A program made the translations under genes and the position numbers. Below, piece after piece: positions 32,896-41,260 of a DNA stretch of 50,954 bases. The stretch's first letter is position 1. The number at the start of each line of letters is the position of its first letter. The notes below the pieces were generated by a model. That model did not search any database. It was not told the origin of the DNA and saw nothing but the letters and a program-made list of their open reading frames with translations. This stretch comes from CAYVQZ01 sp964453435 (GTDB taxonomy: Bacteria; Abyssobacteria; SURF-5): the NCBI GenBank assembly GCA_964453435.1, contig CAYVQZ010000041.1, positions 1 through 50,954 of the forward strand, given 5' to 3'.

Positions 32896-34476
32896 ATGTC
32901 CGAAAGACAGACCGAGTGGACCCGCAAACAGTTCCTCAGCAAAACCGCTTCCTTCGGGTTGTTTACCGCGCTGGCGACGGTCGCCACAAAATTACCGTTC
33001 GACGCGTGTCGCTCAAATGCATACGCGGACTCGACCTCATCCGGACAGCCCGCCTCTGCAAATGAATTCGCGTCTCTCGATGCAACCGCACAAGCGGAAT
33101 TGGTCCGGAAGAAAGAGGTCAAACCGATTGAACTCGTTGAAGCCGCGATCAGGCGTATCGAGGAATTGAATCCGAAACTCAATGCCATCATAACACCACT
33201 GTATGAGCAGGCGCGCGCCGCTGCTGAAGGAAAACTTCCGGACGGCCCGTTCACCGGCGTGCCCTTTTTGCTGAAGGATTTGGGACCCGCCTATGCCGGC
33301 GCCCGGCAGACATCCGGCTCCGCCTTCCTTAAAGAATTTGTCCCGGCTCACGACAGCGAGCTGGTAAAACGCCAAAAACGAGCCGGCCTTGTGGTAGTCG
33401 GAAAAACGAACACTCCCGAATTCGGCCTGCTTCCAACCACCGAGCCGCGGCTGTTCGGGCCGACACATAATCCGTGGGATTTGAACCGAACGCCGGGCGG
33501 CTCGAGCGGCGGCTCGGCCGCTGCCGTTGCCGCATGCCTGACACCAATGGCGCATGGAAACGACGGCGGCGGCTCGATTCGAATTCCCGCCTCGTGTTGC
33601 GGCGTGTTTGGACTCAAGCCGACGCGGGGGCGGGTCTCATTGGCACCCGATATCGGCGATGAAATGAATGGTTTTACGGCGGACCATGCGGTGACCCGGT
33701 CGGTACGCGACAGCGCAGCCCTTCTCGATGCGACAGCGGGACCGGCGCCGGGCGACCCGTACTGGCCGGCTCCCCCCGAGCGCCCATTCGCAAAAGAGGC
33801 GGGCGCAAATCCGGGAAAACTCCGAATAGCCTTCACAACGACGCTGGCGCCCCCGCTGCATCCGGATTGTGTAAGCGCCGTGCGTGATGCCGCCGCCCTC
33901 TGCGCCGACCTCGGACACAGGGTAAGCGACGCCTCCCCAGAATACAACGCCGAGTTGTTGGTGCAATTGTTCATTCCCGTCTGGGCCGCAGGCGCGGCGT
34001 GGGCAGTCGATGGCTTGGCTGCGGAAATCGGAAAGAAACCGGTTCCCGAGCAATTCGAGCCGCTGACATGGGCCCTGTACGAAATGGGGAAGAAGTTGTC
34101 CGCGTCCGATTACCTTTTGGCCATAACCGGGCTCCAGGGGATAGCGCGCGACATAGCCCGATTTTTTGCAGATTACGATGTTTGGCTTACCCCGACGCTG
34201 GCCGAACCGCCTCCGCCCCTCGGCAGTTTCAGGGTATCCGAAGAAAACCCGATCGAAGGCATCCGCCGCGCGGCGGCTTTCGTGCCGTTCACGCCAATCT
34301 GTAACGTCACCGGCCAGCCCGCGATGTCCGTACCCCTTTACTGGAATGACGCCAAGCTTCCGATTGGGGCCCACTTCGCCGGACGATACGGCGACGAGGC
34401 AACCCTGTTTCGACTGGCGGCGCAGCTTGAAGAGGCTCGCCCTTGGACAAAGCGGAAACCGCCGGTTTCGGCATGA
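32896..34476 (+). CDS. Exported amidase (amidase signature family)
   Basis: The 526-residue enzyme has the Ser-cisSer-Lys triad of the amidase signature family: Lys in FLLKDLGPAYAG, the cis-Ser in GGSSGGSAAAVAA and the nucleophile in GNDGGGSIRIPASCCG. It hydrolyses a carboxamide, and the substrate is not predictable. The N-terminus TRKQFLSKTASFGLFTALAT resembles a twin-arginine signal with Lys as second basic residue, so a folded export is likely. The ATG at 32896 (AAGGA 8 nt upstream) is chosen over the ATG at 32887 and a TTG at 32863. Gly- and Pro-rich insertions (AGPAPGDPYWPAPPERP) are unusual. Confidence 0.9.
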   Translation: MSERQTEWTRKQFLSKTASFGLFTALATVATKLPFDACRSNAYADSTSSGQPASANEFASLDATAQAELVRKKEVKPIELVEAAIRRIEELNPKLNAIITPLYEQARAAAEGKLPDGPFTGVPFLLKDLGPAYAGARQTSGSAFLKEFVPAHDSELVKRQKRAGLVVVGKTNTPEFGLLPTTEPRLFGPTHNPWDLNRTPGGSSGGSAAAVAACLTPMAHGNDGGGSIRIPASCCGVFGLKPTRGRVSLAPDIGDEMNGFTADHAVTRSVRDSAALLDATAGPAPGDPYWPAPPERPFAKEAGANPGKLRIAFTTTLAPPLHPDCVSAVRDAAALCADLGHRVSDASPEYNAELLVQLFIPVWAAGAAWAVDGLAAEIGKKPVPEQFEPLTWALYEMGKKLSASDYLLAITGLQGIARDIARFFADYDVWLTPTLAEPPPPLGSFRVSEENPIEGIRRAAAFVPFTPICNVTGQPAMSVPLYWNDAKLPIGAHFAGRYGDEATLFRLAAQLEEARPWTKRKPPVSA

Positions 34477-34574
34477 GAACGCGGCAGGTGAAACATCGCC
34501 GTAATGCTAGTCGTTGTTTCCTTGAATTCGCGTCGCTATTTTCATGCCGCGTCTTTCGTAATGTGACGGGGTGA

Positions 34575-34880
34575 CACAATATGATCCCCAGCGCAGGGGA
34601 CCGTGAACCTGTCCGATAATTATATGTTTAACCGAAAACAAGAGCGTAGCGGAATGTGAGTATGTCCGATAATCACATGTTCCGCCGAACCGCGAGCGAA
34701 GGGGGCTGTCCCCAATTACGGAATCCCCCCGTCATTCAGCGTAGGGGACTGTCCCGGATTTACGGGCACGAAGGCGCCGTAGAATCGGGACTGTCCCCGG
34801 AGCGACCCGCTTTCCTTCGCTGAGCGGAGCGAAGTCCCGCGCCCCGCGTGACCGGCGCGATATGCCGGCGGAGCGCCCCT
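34575..34880. repeat. Family A mosaic repeat
   Basis: The interval 34477-34938 holds agcgcaggggaccgtgaacc, tgtccgataattatatgttt, gggggctgtccccaattacg, gaatccccccgtcattcagc, ggggactgtcccggatttac, ggcacgaaggcgccgtagaa and cgctgagcggagcgaagtcc. The block from the cattcagcgtagggg part on parallels 30.88-30.98 kb almost base for base, so the two share a recent ancestor. Confidence 0.85.
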
Positions 34881-34938
34881 GAAGCAGGCGCCGCCGAACT
34901 GCGCGACACTTTTGCGTATCTCCTCTGAAAGGCCCAAC

Positions 34939-35487
34939 ATGAAGACGTGGAAGACCCTATCGAAAAAGATAATCCTCGACCTCGGCAAGTACCTGATGGT
35001 CGAAAACCATGCGGTCGAGCTTCCCGACGGACGGGTCATCAACGAATGGCCCTGGCTCATCACGCCCGACTATGTCAATGTTCTCGCGATAACCGATGAT
35101 GGGAAATTCCTCTGCTTCCGCCAGACCAAATATGCCGTCGAAGGAACCAGCCTCGCCCCAGTGGGCGGATATCTCGAGCCGCGCGAAGCCCCGCTCCTCG
35201 GCGCAAAAAGGGAACTCCTCGAGGAAACGGGATACGAGGCAAGCGACTGGACGAGCCTCGGCAACTACCGCGTCGACGGGAACCGCGGCGCAGGCACGGC
35301 TCATCTGTACCTCGCCCGAAATGCGCGCCGCGTCGCCGAGCCCGATTGCGACGACCTCGAGGAAATGGAATTGCTGCACTTAAGCCGCGCGCAGGTCGAG
35401 GCCGCTGCGGAAGCAGGCGAATTTAAAGTGCTGGCCTGGGCGGCGCTCGCAGCGCTGGCGTTGCTCCAGATCCAAAAGCAGGCGTGA
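34939..35487 (+). CDS. NUDIX hydrolase
   Basis: The 182-residue protein has a perfect Nudix box, GYLEPREAPLLGAKRELLEE followed by TGY (G-x5-E-x7-REU-x-EE-x-GU). The N-terminal part (VENHAVELPDGRVINEWPWL) is typical of ADP-ribose pyrophosphatases (NudF type), so nucleotide-sugar hydrolysis is the likely activity. The ATG at 34939 with GAAAGG upstream is preferred. It is a single gene between two family A blocks. Confidence 0.9.
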   Translation: MKTWKTLSKKIILDLGKYLMVENHAVELPDGRVINEWPWLITPDYVNVLAITDDGKFLCFRQTKYAVEGTSLAPVGGYLEPREAPLLGAKRELLEETGYEASDWTSLGNYRVDGNRGAGTAHLYLARNARRVAEPDCDDLEEMELLHLSRAQVEAAAEAGEFKVLAWAALAALALLQIQKQA

Positions 35488-35509
35488 GAAGACAATGATT
35501 CCGCCTCGC

Positions 35510-36065
35510 AATTGCTCAGCGTAGGGGACTGTCACGGATTTACGGGCACGAAGGCGCCGCAGAATCGGGACAGTGAAACTGCCTCACGGTTGCGCATTTT
35601 GCCGAACAACAGGCTTTGGGCGCTGTACCCAATTACGGAATCCCCCGCATTTTGCGTTGAGCGGAGCGAAATCCCGCGGACTCGCGGGATAGATTGGCGG
35701 ACTGCCCCCAAAGCCCGGATTACCGACCGTGGGACACACTCTCTGTCCCCGGATTTACGGGCCTGAGCCTGTCGAATCTCGCAGAATCGGGACTGTGAAT
35801 CCGTTCGACAATTATGAATTTCAGCGAAAACAAAGCGCAGGGGACTGTGAATCTGTCCGACAATTATGCGTTTGGTCGAGAGCGAAAGCGTAGGGGACTG
35901 TCACTATTTGCGGAATATTTTTTCATCGCTGAGCGGAGCGAAGTCCCGCGCAATCCGCGGGATAGAATAGGGACTGTCCCCGTAGCGGCCACCAATGAAT
36001 TATCGGACACACTCACTGTCCCCGGAACGGAAAAAGCGTAACCTCGAGACAGATTCACTGCCTCG
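35510..36065. repeat. Long family A mosaic repeat
   Basis: Some 550 bp consist of nothing but modules: gtaggggactgtcacggatt, gcacgaaggcgccgcagaat, cagtgaaactgcctcacgg, ttgcgcattttgccgaacaa, ctgtacccaattacggaatc, the hairpin tcccgcggactcgcgggata, the inverted 25-bp module (35690-35714), accgtgggacacactctctg, gtccgacaattatgcgtttg, tcatcgctgagcggagcgaa and cacactcactgtccccgga. The first half is the inverse of 39.69-39.92 and 40.93-41.15 kb. No gene is supported here. Confidence 0.9.
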
Positions 36066-36140
36066 AAGCAAGCGGCGTGTTTGCGCCCTGCAACCGCAAA
36101 AGCAATCGGATTCTATTTCGCTTGCGAGGTCTTACCCATC

Positions 36141-37085
36141 ATGCCGGAACCGACACTGAACGATGTCAGAGACGCTCATGCCAGAATCAAGCCATTCATC
36201 CACCGCACGCCCGTGCTCACATGCAGCACGCTGAACCGGATGGCGGGCGCCGAACTGTTTTTCAAATGCGAGAACTTTCAGAAGGCCGGAGCGTTCAAAA
36301 TCCGCGGGGCGAGCAACGCGGTATTCTCCCTGACAGAAGACGAGGCGGCCCGTGGCGTGGCTACCCATTCGTCCGGCAACCATGCGGCGGCGCTTGCGCT
36401 TGCAGCCCGCTGGCGGGGCGTCAAGGCATATGTCGTCATGCCCGAGAACACGCCGCGCGTGAAACGAGACGCCGTTTCCGATTACGGGGCGGAAATCATA
36501 TTCTGCAAGCCCACCTTTCAGGCGCGCGAGCAAAGCCTCTCGCGCGTCGTCGAGCGGACGGGCGCCGTATTCGTGCCTCCATTCAATGACTACCGCATCA
36601 TCGCCGGCCAGGGAACCGCCGCGCTCGAACTGTGCCAGCAGGTGGAGAATCTCGACATCGTCATGGCCCCCGTCGGCGGAGGCGGCCTGCTGAGCGGGAC
36701 CGCAATAGCCGTGTCGGCCATATCATCGAACAAGACCCGCGTGATTGGCGCCGAACCCGAAAACGCCGACGACGCGTATCGCTCGTTCCGCGCCGGCAAA
36801 CTGATTCCGCCCGAAAACCCGCAAACGGTCGCGGATGGCCTGCGCACTCCGCTCGGCGACCTCACCTTTCCGCTCATCAAAAAGTTCGCTCACGATATCG
36901 TGAGCGTCTCCGAGAACGATATTATCAAAGCCACCCGCCTCATCTGGGAACGCATGAAGATAGTCGTCGAGCCCTCGGCCGCCGTTCCGCTCGGAGCGCT
37001 GCTTCATAAACCCAAATCACTCCAATACAAACGCATCGGAATCATCCTCTCCGGCGGCAACATCAATTTACCTTTACTCACATAA
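36141..37085 (+). CDS. Threonine/serine dehydratase-like PLP enzyme
   Basis: The 314-residue fold-type II PLP enzyme has KAGAFKIRGASNA with the Schiff-base Lys, SSGNHAAALALAA for substrate carboxylate binding, and APVGGGGLLSGTA as the phosphate loop. Lacking a C-terminal ACT-like domain, it corresponds to catabolic threonine ammonia-lyase (TdcB-like) or serine racemase; these cannot be told apart here. ILSGGNINLPLLT ends the protein just before the RAYT left end. GAGG lies 10 nt upstream of the ATG. Confidence 0.9.
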   Translation: MPEPTLNDVRDAHARIKPFIHRTPVLTCSTLNRMAGAELFFKCENFQKAGAFKIRGASNAVFSLTEDEAARGVATHSSGNHAAALALAARWRGVKAYVVMPENTPRVKRDAVSDYGAEIIFCKPTFQAREQSLSRVVERTGAVFVPPFNDYRIIAGQGTAALELCQQVENLDIVMAPVGGGGLLSGTAIAVSAISSNKTRVIGAEPENADDAYRSFRAGKLIPPENPQTVADGLRTPLGDLTFPLIKKFAHDIVSVSENDIIKATRLIWERMKIVVEPSAAVPLGALLHKPKSLQYKRIGIILSGGNINLPLLT

Positions 37086-37095
37086 ATATACTTAA

Positions 37096-37123
37096 AAAAA
37101 TAGGGACAGACCCTATTTTCTTC
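37096..37123. repeat. RAYT element, left end
   Basis: AAAATAGGG and CCCTATTTT (37097-37105 and 37111-37119) form a 9-bp stem with loop ACAGA. The sequence continues with CTTC. The right end at 37828-37856 is the inverse of this whole segment with one C/T change and one extra T. The hairpin with A- and T-runs could also end transcription from both sides. Confidence 0.88.
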
Positions 37124-37158
37124 TTGCGTTCGGTGAGGGTTGTGCGGTAGAATACGGT

Positions 37159-37824
37159 ATGCCTCGAACAGCGCGAGTGGTCGCCACGGGTTACGCGCAT
37201 CACATCACACAACGCGGCAACAGGAAGCTGGATATCTTTCTGGACGACGCCGACCGGGAGATTTACCTCGCTTTTCTTCGCCAATACTGCCGCAAACACG
37301 GCCTCGATATCCTTGCGTATTGCCTCATGCCAAACCATGTCCACATTGTGGGAATCCCTCACGAGGCCGACTCCCTCGCCCGCGCGCTGGCTGGCGCACA
37401 CATGCGTTACGCCCAGCATTTTAATTGGAAATATTCTCAGACCGGACACTTGTGGCAGGGGCGTTTTTTTTCATGTGTTCTCGACGACCGACATGCGGTC
37501 GCCGCCGCCCGTTATGTCGAGCGAAATCCCCTGCGAGCGGGCCTCGTGGGCCGCCCCTGGGATTACCGCTGGTCGAGCGCTCCCGCCCACGTCGGAAAAA
37601 GAAAAGACTATGTGGTTTCTTCGCGGTGGCCGACAAAGGAAGATTTGGAGCAGTGGCCGGAACTCATTGTAGCATCGGAGGATACGAAGAAGCTTGATGA
37701 GATACGCTTCGCCACTCGGAGGGGACGCCCGGTCGGTTCCTTGGAATTTGTCGAACAACTCGAGCGATTGCATGGGCGCACACTGACAGCCAGGCGCAGG
37801 GGGCGTCCCCGGAAAGCGGATTAA
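37159..37824 (+). CDS. RAYT: REP-associated tyrosine transposase (Y1 HUH)
   Basis: The 221-residue protein belongs to the Y1 transposase/RAYT group that moves REP hairpins. It begins PRTARVVATGYAHHITQRGN; the HUH metal site is MPNHVHIVG, and the catalytic Tyr is in AARYVERNPLRAGLV. YAQHFNWKYSQTGHLWQGRF is the conserved middle block. The tail is basic and ends RRRGRPRKAD, a DNA-binding AT-hook-like motif common in this subfamily. All key residues are intact, so the enzyme may be active. The start is the ATG of TATGCCTCG. It lies between two inverted hairpin ends and its stop overlaps the next gene's ATG. Confidence 0.93.
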   Translation: MPRTARVVATGYAHHITQRGNRKLDIFLDDADREIYLAFLRQYCRKHGLDILAYCLMPNHVHIVGIPHEADSLARALAGAHMRYAQHFNWKYSQTGHLWQGRFFSCVLDDRHAVAAARYVERNPLRAGLVGRPWDYRWSSAPAHVGKRKDYVVSSRWPTKEDLEQWPELIVASEDTKKLDEIRFATRRGRPVGSLEFVEQLERLHGRTLTARRRGRPRKAD

Positions 37825-38684
37825 TGCGAAGAAAAATGGGGTCTGTCCCTATTTTTGTATTTGGGACGGCGGGGGTGCCGGATGGAGCGGCGGGGCGCGA
37901 CAGCGAGGCCGGCATCCGCAGAGTCAGGGACGCGGGCCTCGACTGCATGGAGCTGGAGTTCGTGCGCCGGGTGAGCATGGGGGAAGCGAAGGCGGCGCGC
38001 GTCCGAGAAGTCGCCGAGTCGCTGGGCGTCGGCCTCACCGTCCACGCGCCGTATTACATCAACCTGAATTCCCGGGATTCGAGCGTCATTGAAGCGTCGA
38101 AGAACCGCCTGTTTGAGGCCGCGCGAATCGGAGCGCTCTGCGGCGCGCGCAGCGTCGCGTTTCACGCCGGCTACTACCTCGACGGGTCGCCGGCCCGCGC
38201 GTTCAGGAATATAGCGAAGAACCTGCGACATGTGGCAAAGAAATGCCGGGACCGTGGTGTCGAAATACAACTAAGGCCGGAGACCTCCGGCAAGCCGTCT
38301 CAGTTCGGAACACTCGAGGAAGCGCTCGCCTTGAGCTCGGAGGTTGACGGCGTGCTTCCCTGCCTCGATTTTGCGCACATGCATTCATATGGCGGAAAAA
38401 TGAACTCCTACGACGAGTTCGCGACAGCCCTGGAGAAAATCCGAGCCGACCTGGGAGCGGAAGCCTTGAGCGACATGCACATCCACGCGTCCGGAATCCG
38501 CTTCGGACACAAGGGCGAAATCGAGCATGTCAACCTGGGCCAGTCCGACCTGAATTACACCGCTTTGCTGCGGGCGCTCAAGGATTTTTCGGTCGGGGGG
38601 CGACTGATTTGCGAGAGTCCCGACCGCGAGCATGACGCCCTCCTGATGAAGAGGACCTATCAGCGTATCAGGAAACGAGGGTGA
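37824..38684 (+). CDS. Endonuclease IV-like TIM-barrel protein
   Basis: The 286-residue protein resembles AP endonuclease IV, mainly the archaeal-type branch: LTVHAPYYINLNSRD, VAFHAGYYLDG, LRPETSGKPSQFGTLEEAL, CLDFAHMHSYGGK, DMHIHASGIRFGHKGE and LICESPDREHD supply the His/Glu/Asp ligands of a three-zinc site. It may cut at abasic sites or be a sugar isomerase of the same fold. Its first residues MRRKMGSVPIF are encoded by the RAYT right end; the family-like part starts at FGTAGVP. The ATG overlaps the transposase stop (TAATG), so translation would be coupled to it. Confidence 0.85.
   Translation: MRRKMGSVPIFVFGTAGVPDGAAGRDSEAGIRRVRDAGLDCMELEFVRRVSMGEAKAARVREVAESLGVGLTVHAPYYINLNSRDSSVIEASKNRLFEAARIGALCGARSVAFHAGYYLDGSPARAFRNIAKNLRHVAKKCRDRGVEIQLRPETSGKPSQFGTLEEALALSSEVDGVLPCLDFAHMHSYGGKMNSYDEFATALEKIRADLGAEALSDMHIHASGIRFGHKGEIEHVNLGQSDLNYTALLRALKDFSVGGRLICESPDREHDALLMKRTYQRIRKRG
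37828..37856. repeat. RAYT element, right end (inverted copy of the left)
   Basis: The inverse complement reads AAAAATAGGGACAGACCC followed by CATTTTTCTTC, matching the left end apart from a C for T and one extra T. It lies inside codons 2-11 of the downstream gene. Confidence 0.88.
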
Positions 38685-38770
38685 CGAGACTGTCCGATAA
38701 TTCCATGTCCTGCGCTTCGGGGGCAGTCCGCCGATCTATCCTGCGAAGCGCGTGATTCGCTCAGCAGGCG
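38685..38770. repeat. Family A fragment
   Basis: ctgtccgataattccatgtc, the 25-bp module (38714-38738) and atcctgcgaagcgcgtgatt with cgctcagcaggcg follow the endonuclease IV-like gene at once. It leads into family B DNA. Confidence 0.8.
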
Positions 38771-38814
38771 AACCCGAAAAACGCTTCTCAGACGACGGAG
38801 ACACGAGCAGGATA

Positions 38815-39190
38815 TTCGAACCGCCAAGGCGCCGAGAACGCAAAGGAAAGGAATATGGATATGGATTTAGACAACGCGGTCCAGCTCGGCAGCCAGATAC
38901 TTTTCCGGATGTCGAGAGAGCCGGCAGAGCAAATGGATGGCAGGCACGAAGAATCAAGGACGCCTCTTTCTGTTCTTCTTCTCCTGCGCTTCAGATTCCC
39001 TTCCTTTCTTTGCGTCCTTTGCGGCTTTGCGGTTCAAAACGGGTCCTGGAACATGGAAACCACGAATGAAACGATAAAAAAATTTTAGGCCACGAATTAC
39101 ACGAATTACACGAACGAAAAGTCAAAAAGCCATTTTTCACGGATTTACACGGATTAAGGACAAAAAAAAGAGAGATATGGAAACCGCGGA
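38815..39190. repeat. Family B repeat, inverted start and direct copy
   Basis: Near 38815 the inverse form aaccgccaaggcgccgagaa and cgcaaaggaaagg appears; from 38990 the direct form tttctttgcgtcctttgcgg, gcggttcaaaacgggtcctg, aaccacgaatgaaacg, gccacgaattacacgaatta, cacgaacgaaaagtcaaaaa and cacggatttacacggatta follows. The sequence between (38860-38985) is open in one frame but has no binding site and no family likeness, so I call no gene. Confidence 0.8.
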
Positions 39191-39194
39191 TGAA

Positions 39195-40015
39195 CACAGC
39201 GCGGCATAGCCGCAACCAAATCTTGCTCGGGGACAGTCCCGATTCTACGACCTCGACGAGCTCGGTCCGTAAATGGGAACAGTCCCCTTCGCCGTGGAAC
39301 GTGTTCTCACCACTGAAATTACGAAAGCCATCCGATGGAAATTGCGACAAAATTCACGAATTTGAGATATAGTAGTGCGGATGAAAGACTTCCGACCAGG
39401 GAGGACACGCCGATACACGGGGAAGAAGGCTTTCTTCCACTGATTCACACGGATTATAAGGATTCTTTTCCTTTGCGCTCTTTGCGCCTTTGCGGTTAAA
39501 ATATTTGGTCAGATGATTTTTTATTGACCACGTGCGAATGAATTGGCGCCCACAGGAAGAAATCACACCTCGCTACAGGCGCCGATTTATCCGCACGGGC
39601 TGGCGAACAAATTCATAACTGCCTGCGCTTCGGGGGCAGTCCGCCAATCTATCCCGCGAATCAGCGGGACTTCGCTCCGCTCAGCGAAGGAAAGCGGGTC
39701 GCTCCGGGGACAGTGAGTGTGTCCCAAGGTCGGTAATCCGGGCTTTGGGGGCAGTCCGCCAATCTACGAATCCCCAAAGGACGGGGGGATTCCGTAATTG
39801 GGTACAGCCCCCAAAGCCTGTTGTTCGGCAAAATGCGCAACCGTGAGACAGTTTCACAGTCCCGATTCTACGGCGCCTTCGTGCCCGTAAATCCGGGACA
39901 GTCCCCTTCGCTGAGCAATTGTGGGACAGATTCTGCGCTTCGTTTTCGCTGACGTTCATAATTGTCGGACGGATTCACTGTCCCTTCGCTTGCATTCCGG
40001 CTGCGTCTTCAAGAG
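39195..40015. repeat. Composite of family A and family B repeats
   Basis: Family A pieces occupy about 39195-39300 and 39600-39985 (25-bp modules at 39627-39651 and 39742-39766). A family B copy lies at about 39425-39550 (ttcacacggattataaggat, ttcctttgcgctctttgcg, cctttgcggttaaaata). The block 39700-39860 is nearly identical to 40925-41115 except for one swapped cassette after ccgccaatcta. No gene is present in the 1.3 kb between 38685 and 40024. Confidence 0.9.
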
Positions 40016-40024
40016 AGGATTTCC

Positions 40025-40756
40025 ATGGCACACGAAAATATCGGCGATGAATATCAGCGGTTGACAAAATATGCGCGCGGCTCTTTGCCCGGCCACTCGC
40101 TCGATTGGAGCAAGAAGCCGTCGCTCCACAAAGAATTTGAGAAAGTCGAGAAGACGATTGCGCTCCCACCCGCCGCCGACGCGGGCGGACCGCCGCTGTG
40201 GGAGGTAATCAGGCTGCGGCGCTCGCTCCGGTCATACAGGAGCGAGCCGATTCCGATGGGGCAACTCTCGCGGTTGTTGTGGGCGACCCAGGGAATCACG
40301 CTTCAGGTTCGGGACTACCAGTTTCGCGCCGCGCCGTCGGCGGGCGCTCTTTATCCGGTGGAGACCTATGTCGTCGTCAACCGGGTTGAGGAGCTCGAAC
40401 CGGGACTTTATCATTACGACGCGGTCGAAACGGCGCTTCAGCTTCTCAGGAAAGGCAGCCTCGGCAGACAGGCGGCGGCCGCGGCGCTCGACCAGCGGAT
40501 GGCGGAAACGGCGGCAGTCGTTTTCATATGGACCGCAGTCGTCGAGCGCAGCAAATGGAAATATCGACAGCGCGCGTACCGTTACGTATACCTCGACGCC
40601 GGCCACATCGGCCAAAATCTCTACCTTGCAGCCACCGCGCTCGGACTCGGCTGCTGCACCATCGGCGCGATTTACGACGACGAGGCGAACAAGCTGGTGG
40701 GCGTTGACGGCGTGGAGGAAACCACGGTCTACATGGGCTGCGTCGGAACCATTTGA
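40025..40756 (+). CDS. SagB-type nitroreductase/dehydrogenase
   Basis: The 243-residue flavin enzyme belongs to the SagB/ThcOx group of the nitroreductase superfamily. RRSLRSYRSEPIPMGQLSRL is the FMN-binding start, SAGALYPVETYVVV and GLYHYDAVETAL are the SagB-specific blocks, and LDAGHIGQNLYLAATALGLG is the conserved helix. SagB enzymes oxidise azolines to azoles in peptide natural products, but many stand-alone copies have other, unknown substrates. No cyclodehydratase or precursor peptide is near, so the latter holds here. GAGAGGA precedes the ATG. Confidence 0.92.
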   Translation: MAHENIGDEYQRLTKYARGSLPGHSLDWSKKPSLHKEFEKVEKTIALPPAADAGGPPLWEVIRLRRSLRSYRSEPIPMGQLSRLLWATQGITLQVRDYQFRAAPSAGALYPVETYVVVNRVEELEPGLYHYDAVETALQLLRKGSLGRQAAAAALDQRMAETAAVVFIWTAVVERSKWKYRQRAYRYVYLDAGHIGQNLYLAATALGLGCCTIGAIYDDEANKLVGVDGVEETTVYMGCVGTI

Positions 40757-40764
40757 AAATCGCC

Positions 40765-41245
40765 GGCGGAGCAGTGAGTCCGTCCGATAATTCCACTGGG
40801 TGGTCTTCTGCCGAGGGGACAGTCAGTGTGTCTCACGATTCGGGATACCCTGCTTTGGGGGCAGTCCGCCAATCTATCCCGCGAATGCGCGGGACTTCGC
40901 TTTGCTTAGCGAAGGAAAGCGGGTCGCTCCGGGGACAGTGAGTGTGTCCCAAGGTCGGTAATCCGGGCTTTGGGGGCAGTCCGCCAATCTATCCCGCGAG
41001 TCCGCGGGATTTCGCTCCGCTCAACGCAAAATGCGGGGGATTCCGTAATTGGGTACAGCCCCCAAAGCCTGTTGTTCGGCAAAATGCGCAACCGTGAGAC
41101 AGTTTCACAGTCCCGATTCTATCCCGCGAATGCGCGGGACTTCGCTTTGCTTAGCGATAAAAAAAATATTTCGTAAATCTGGGACAGTCCCCTGCGCTCT
41201 CGCTTTCGACCAAACACATAATAGTCGGACGGATTCATAGTCCGC
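40765..41245. repeat. Long family A mosaic repeat
   Basis: Two successive 25-bp modules (40852-40876, 40967-40991) lie in a run of gtgagtccgtccgataattc, gacagtcagtgtgtctcacg, two tcccgcg hairpins, ggggacagtgagtgtgtccc, caaggtcggtaatccgggct, gattccgtaattgggtacag, gttcggcaaaatgcgcaacc, cagtttcacagtcccgattc and cataatagtcggacggattc. It resembles 39.6-39.98 kb module by module. Confidence 0.9.
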
Positions 41246-41260
41246 AGCATCGAACGGGCA

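Noticed and set aside
38860..38985. Coding frame between the two family B parts
   Set aside because: It has no ribosome binding site, starts inside repeat DNA and shows no domain.
35510..41245. CRISPR array
   Set aside because: Repeats are of mixed length, in both orientations and not separated by unique spacers of constant size. No cas gene is near.
26765..41245. Integron cassette array, suggested by single genes alternating with repeats
   Set aside because: Repeats do not have attC-type GTTRRRY ends or a constant orientation, genes point both ways, and no integrase is present.
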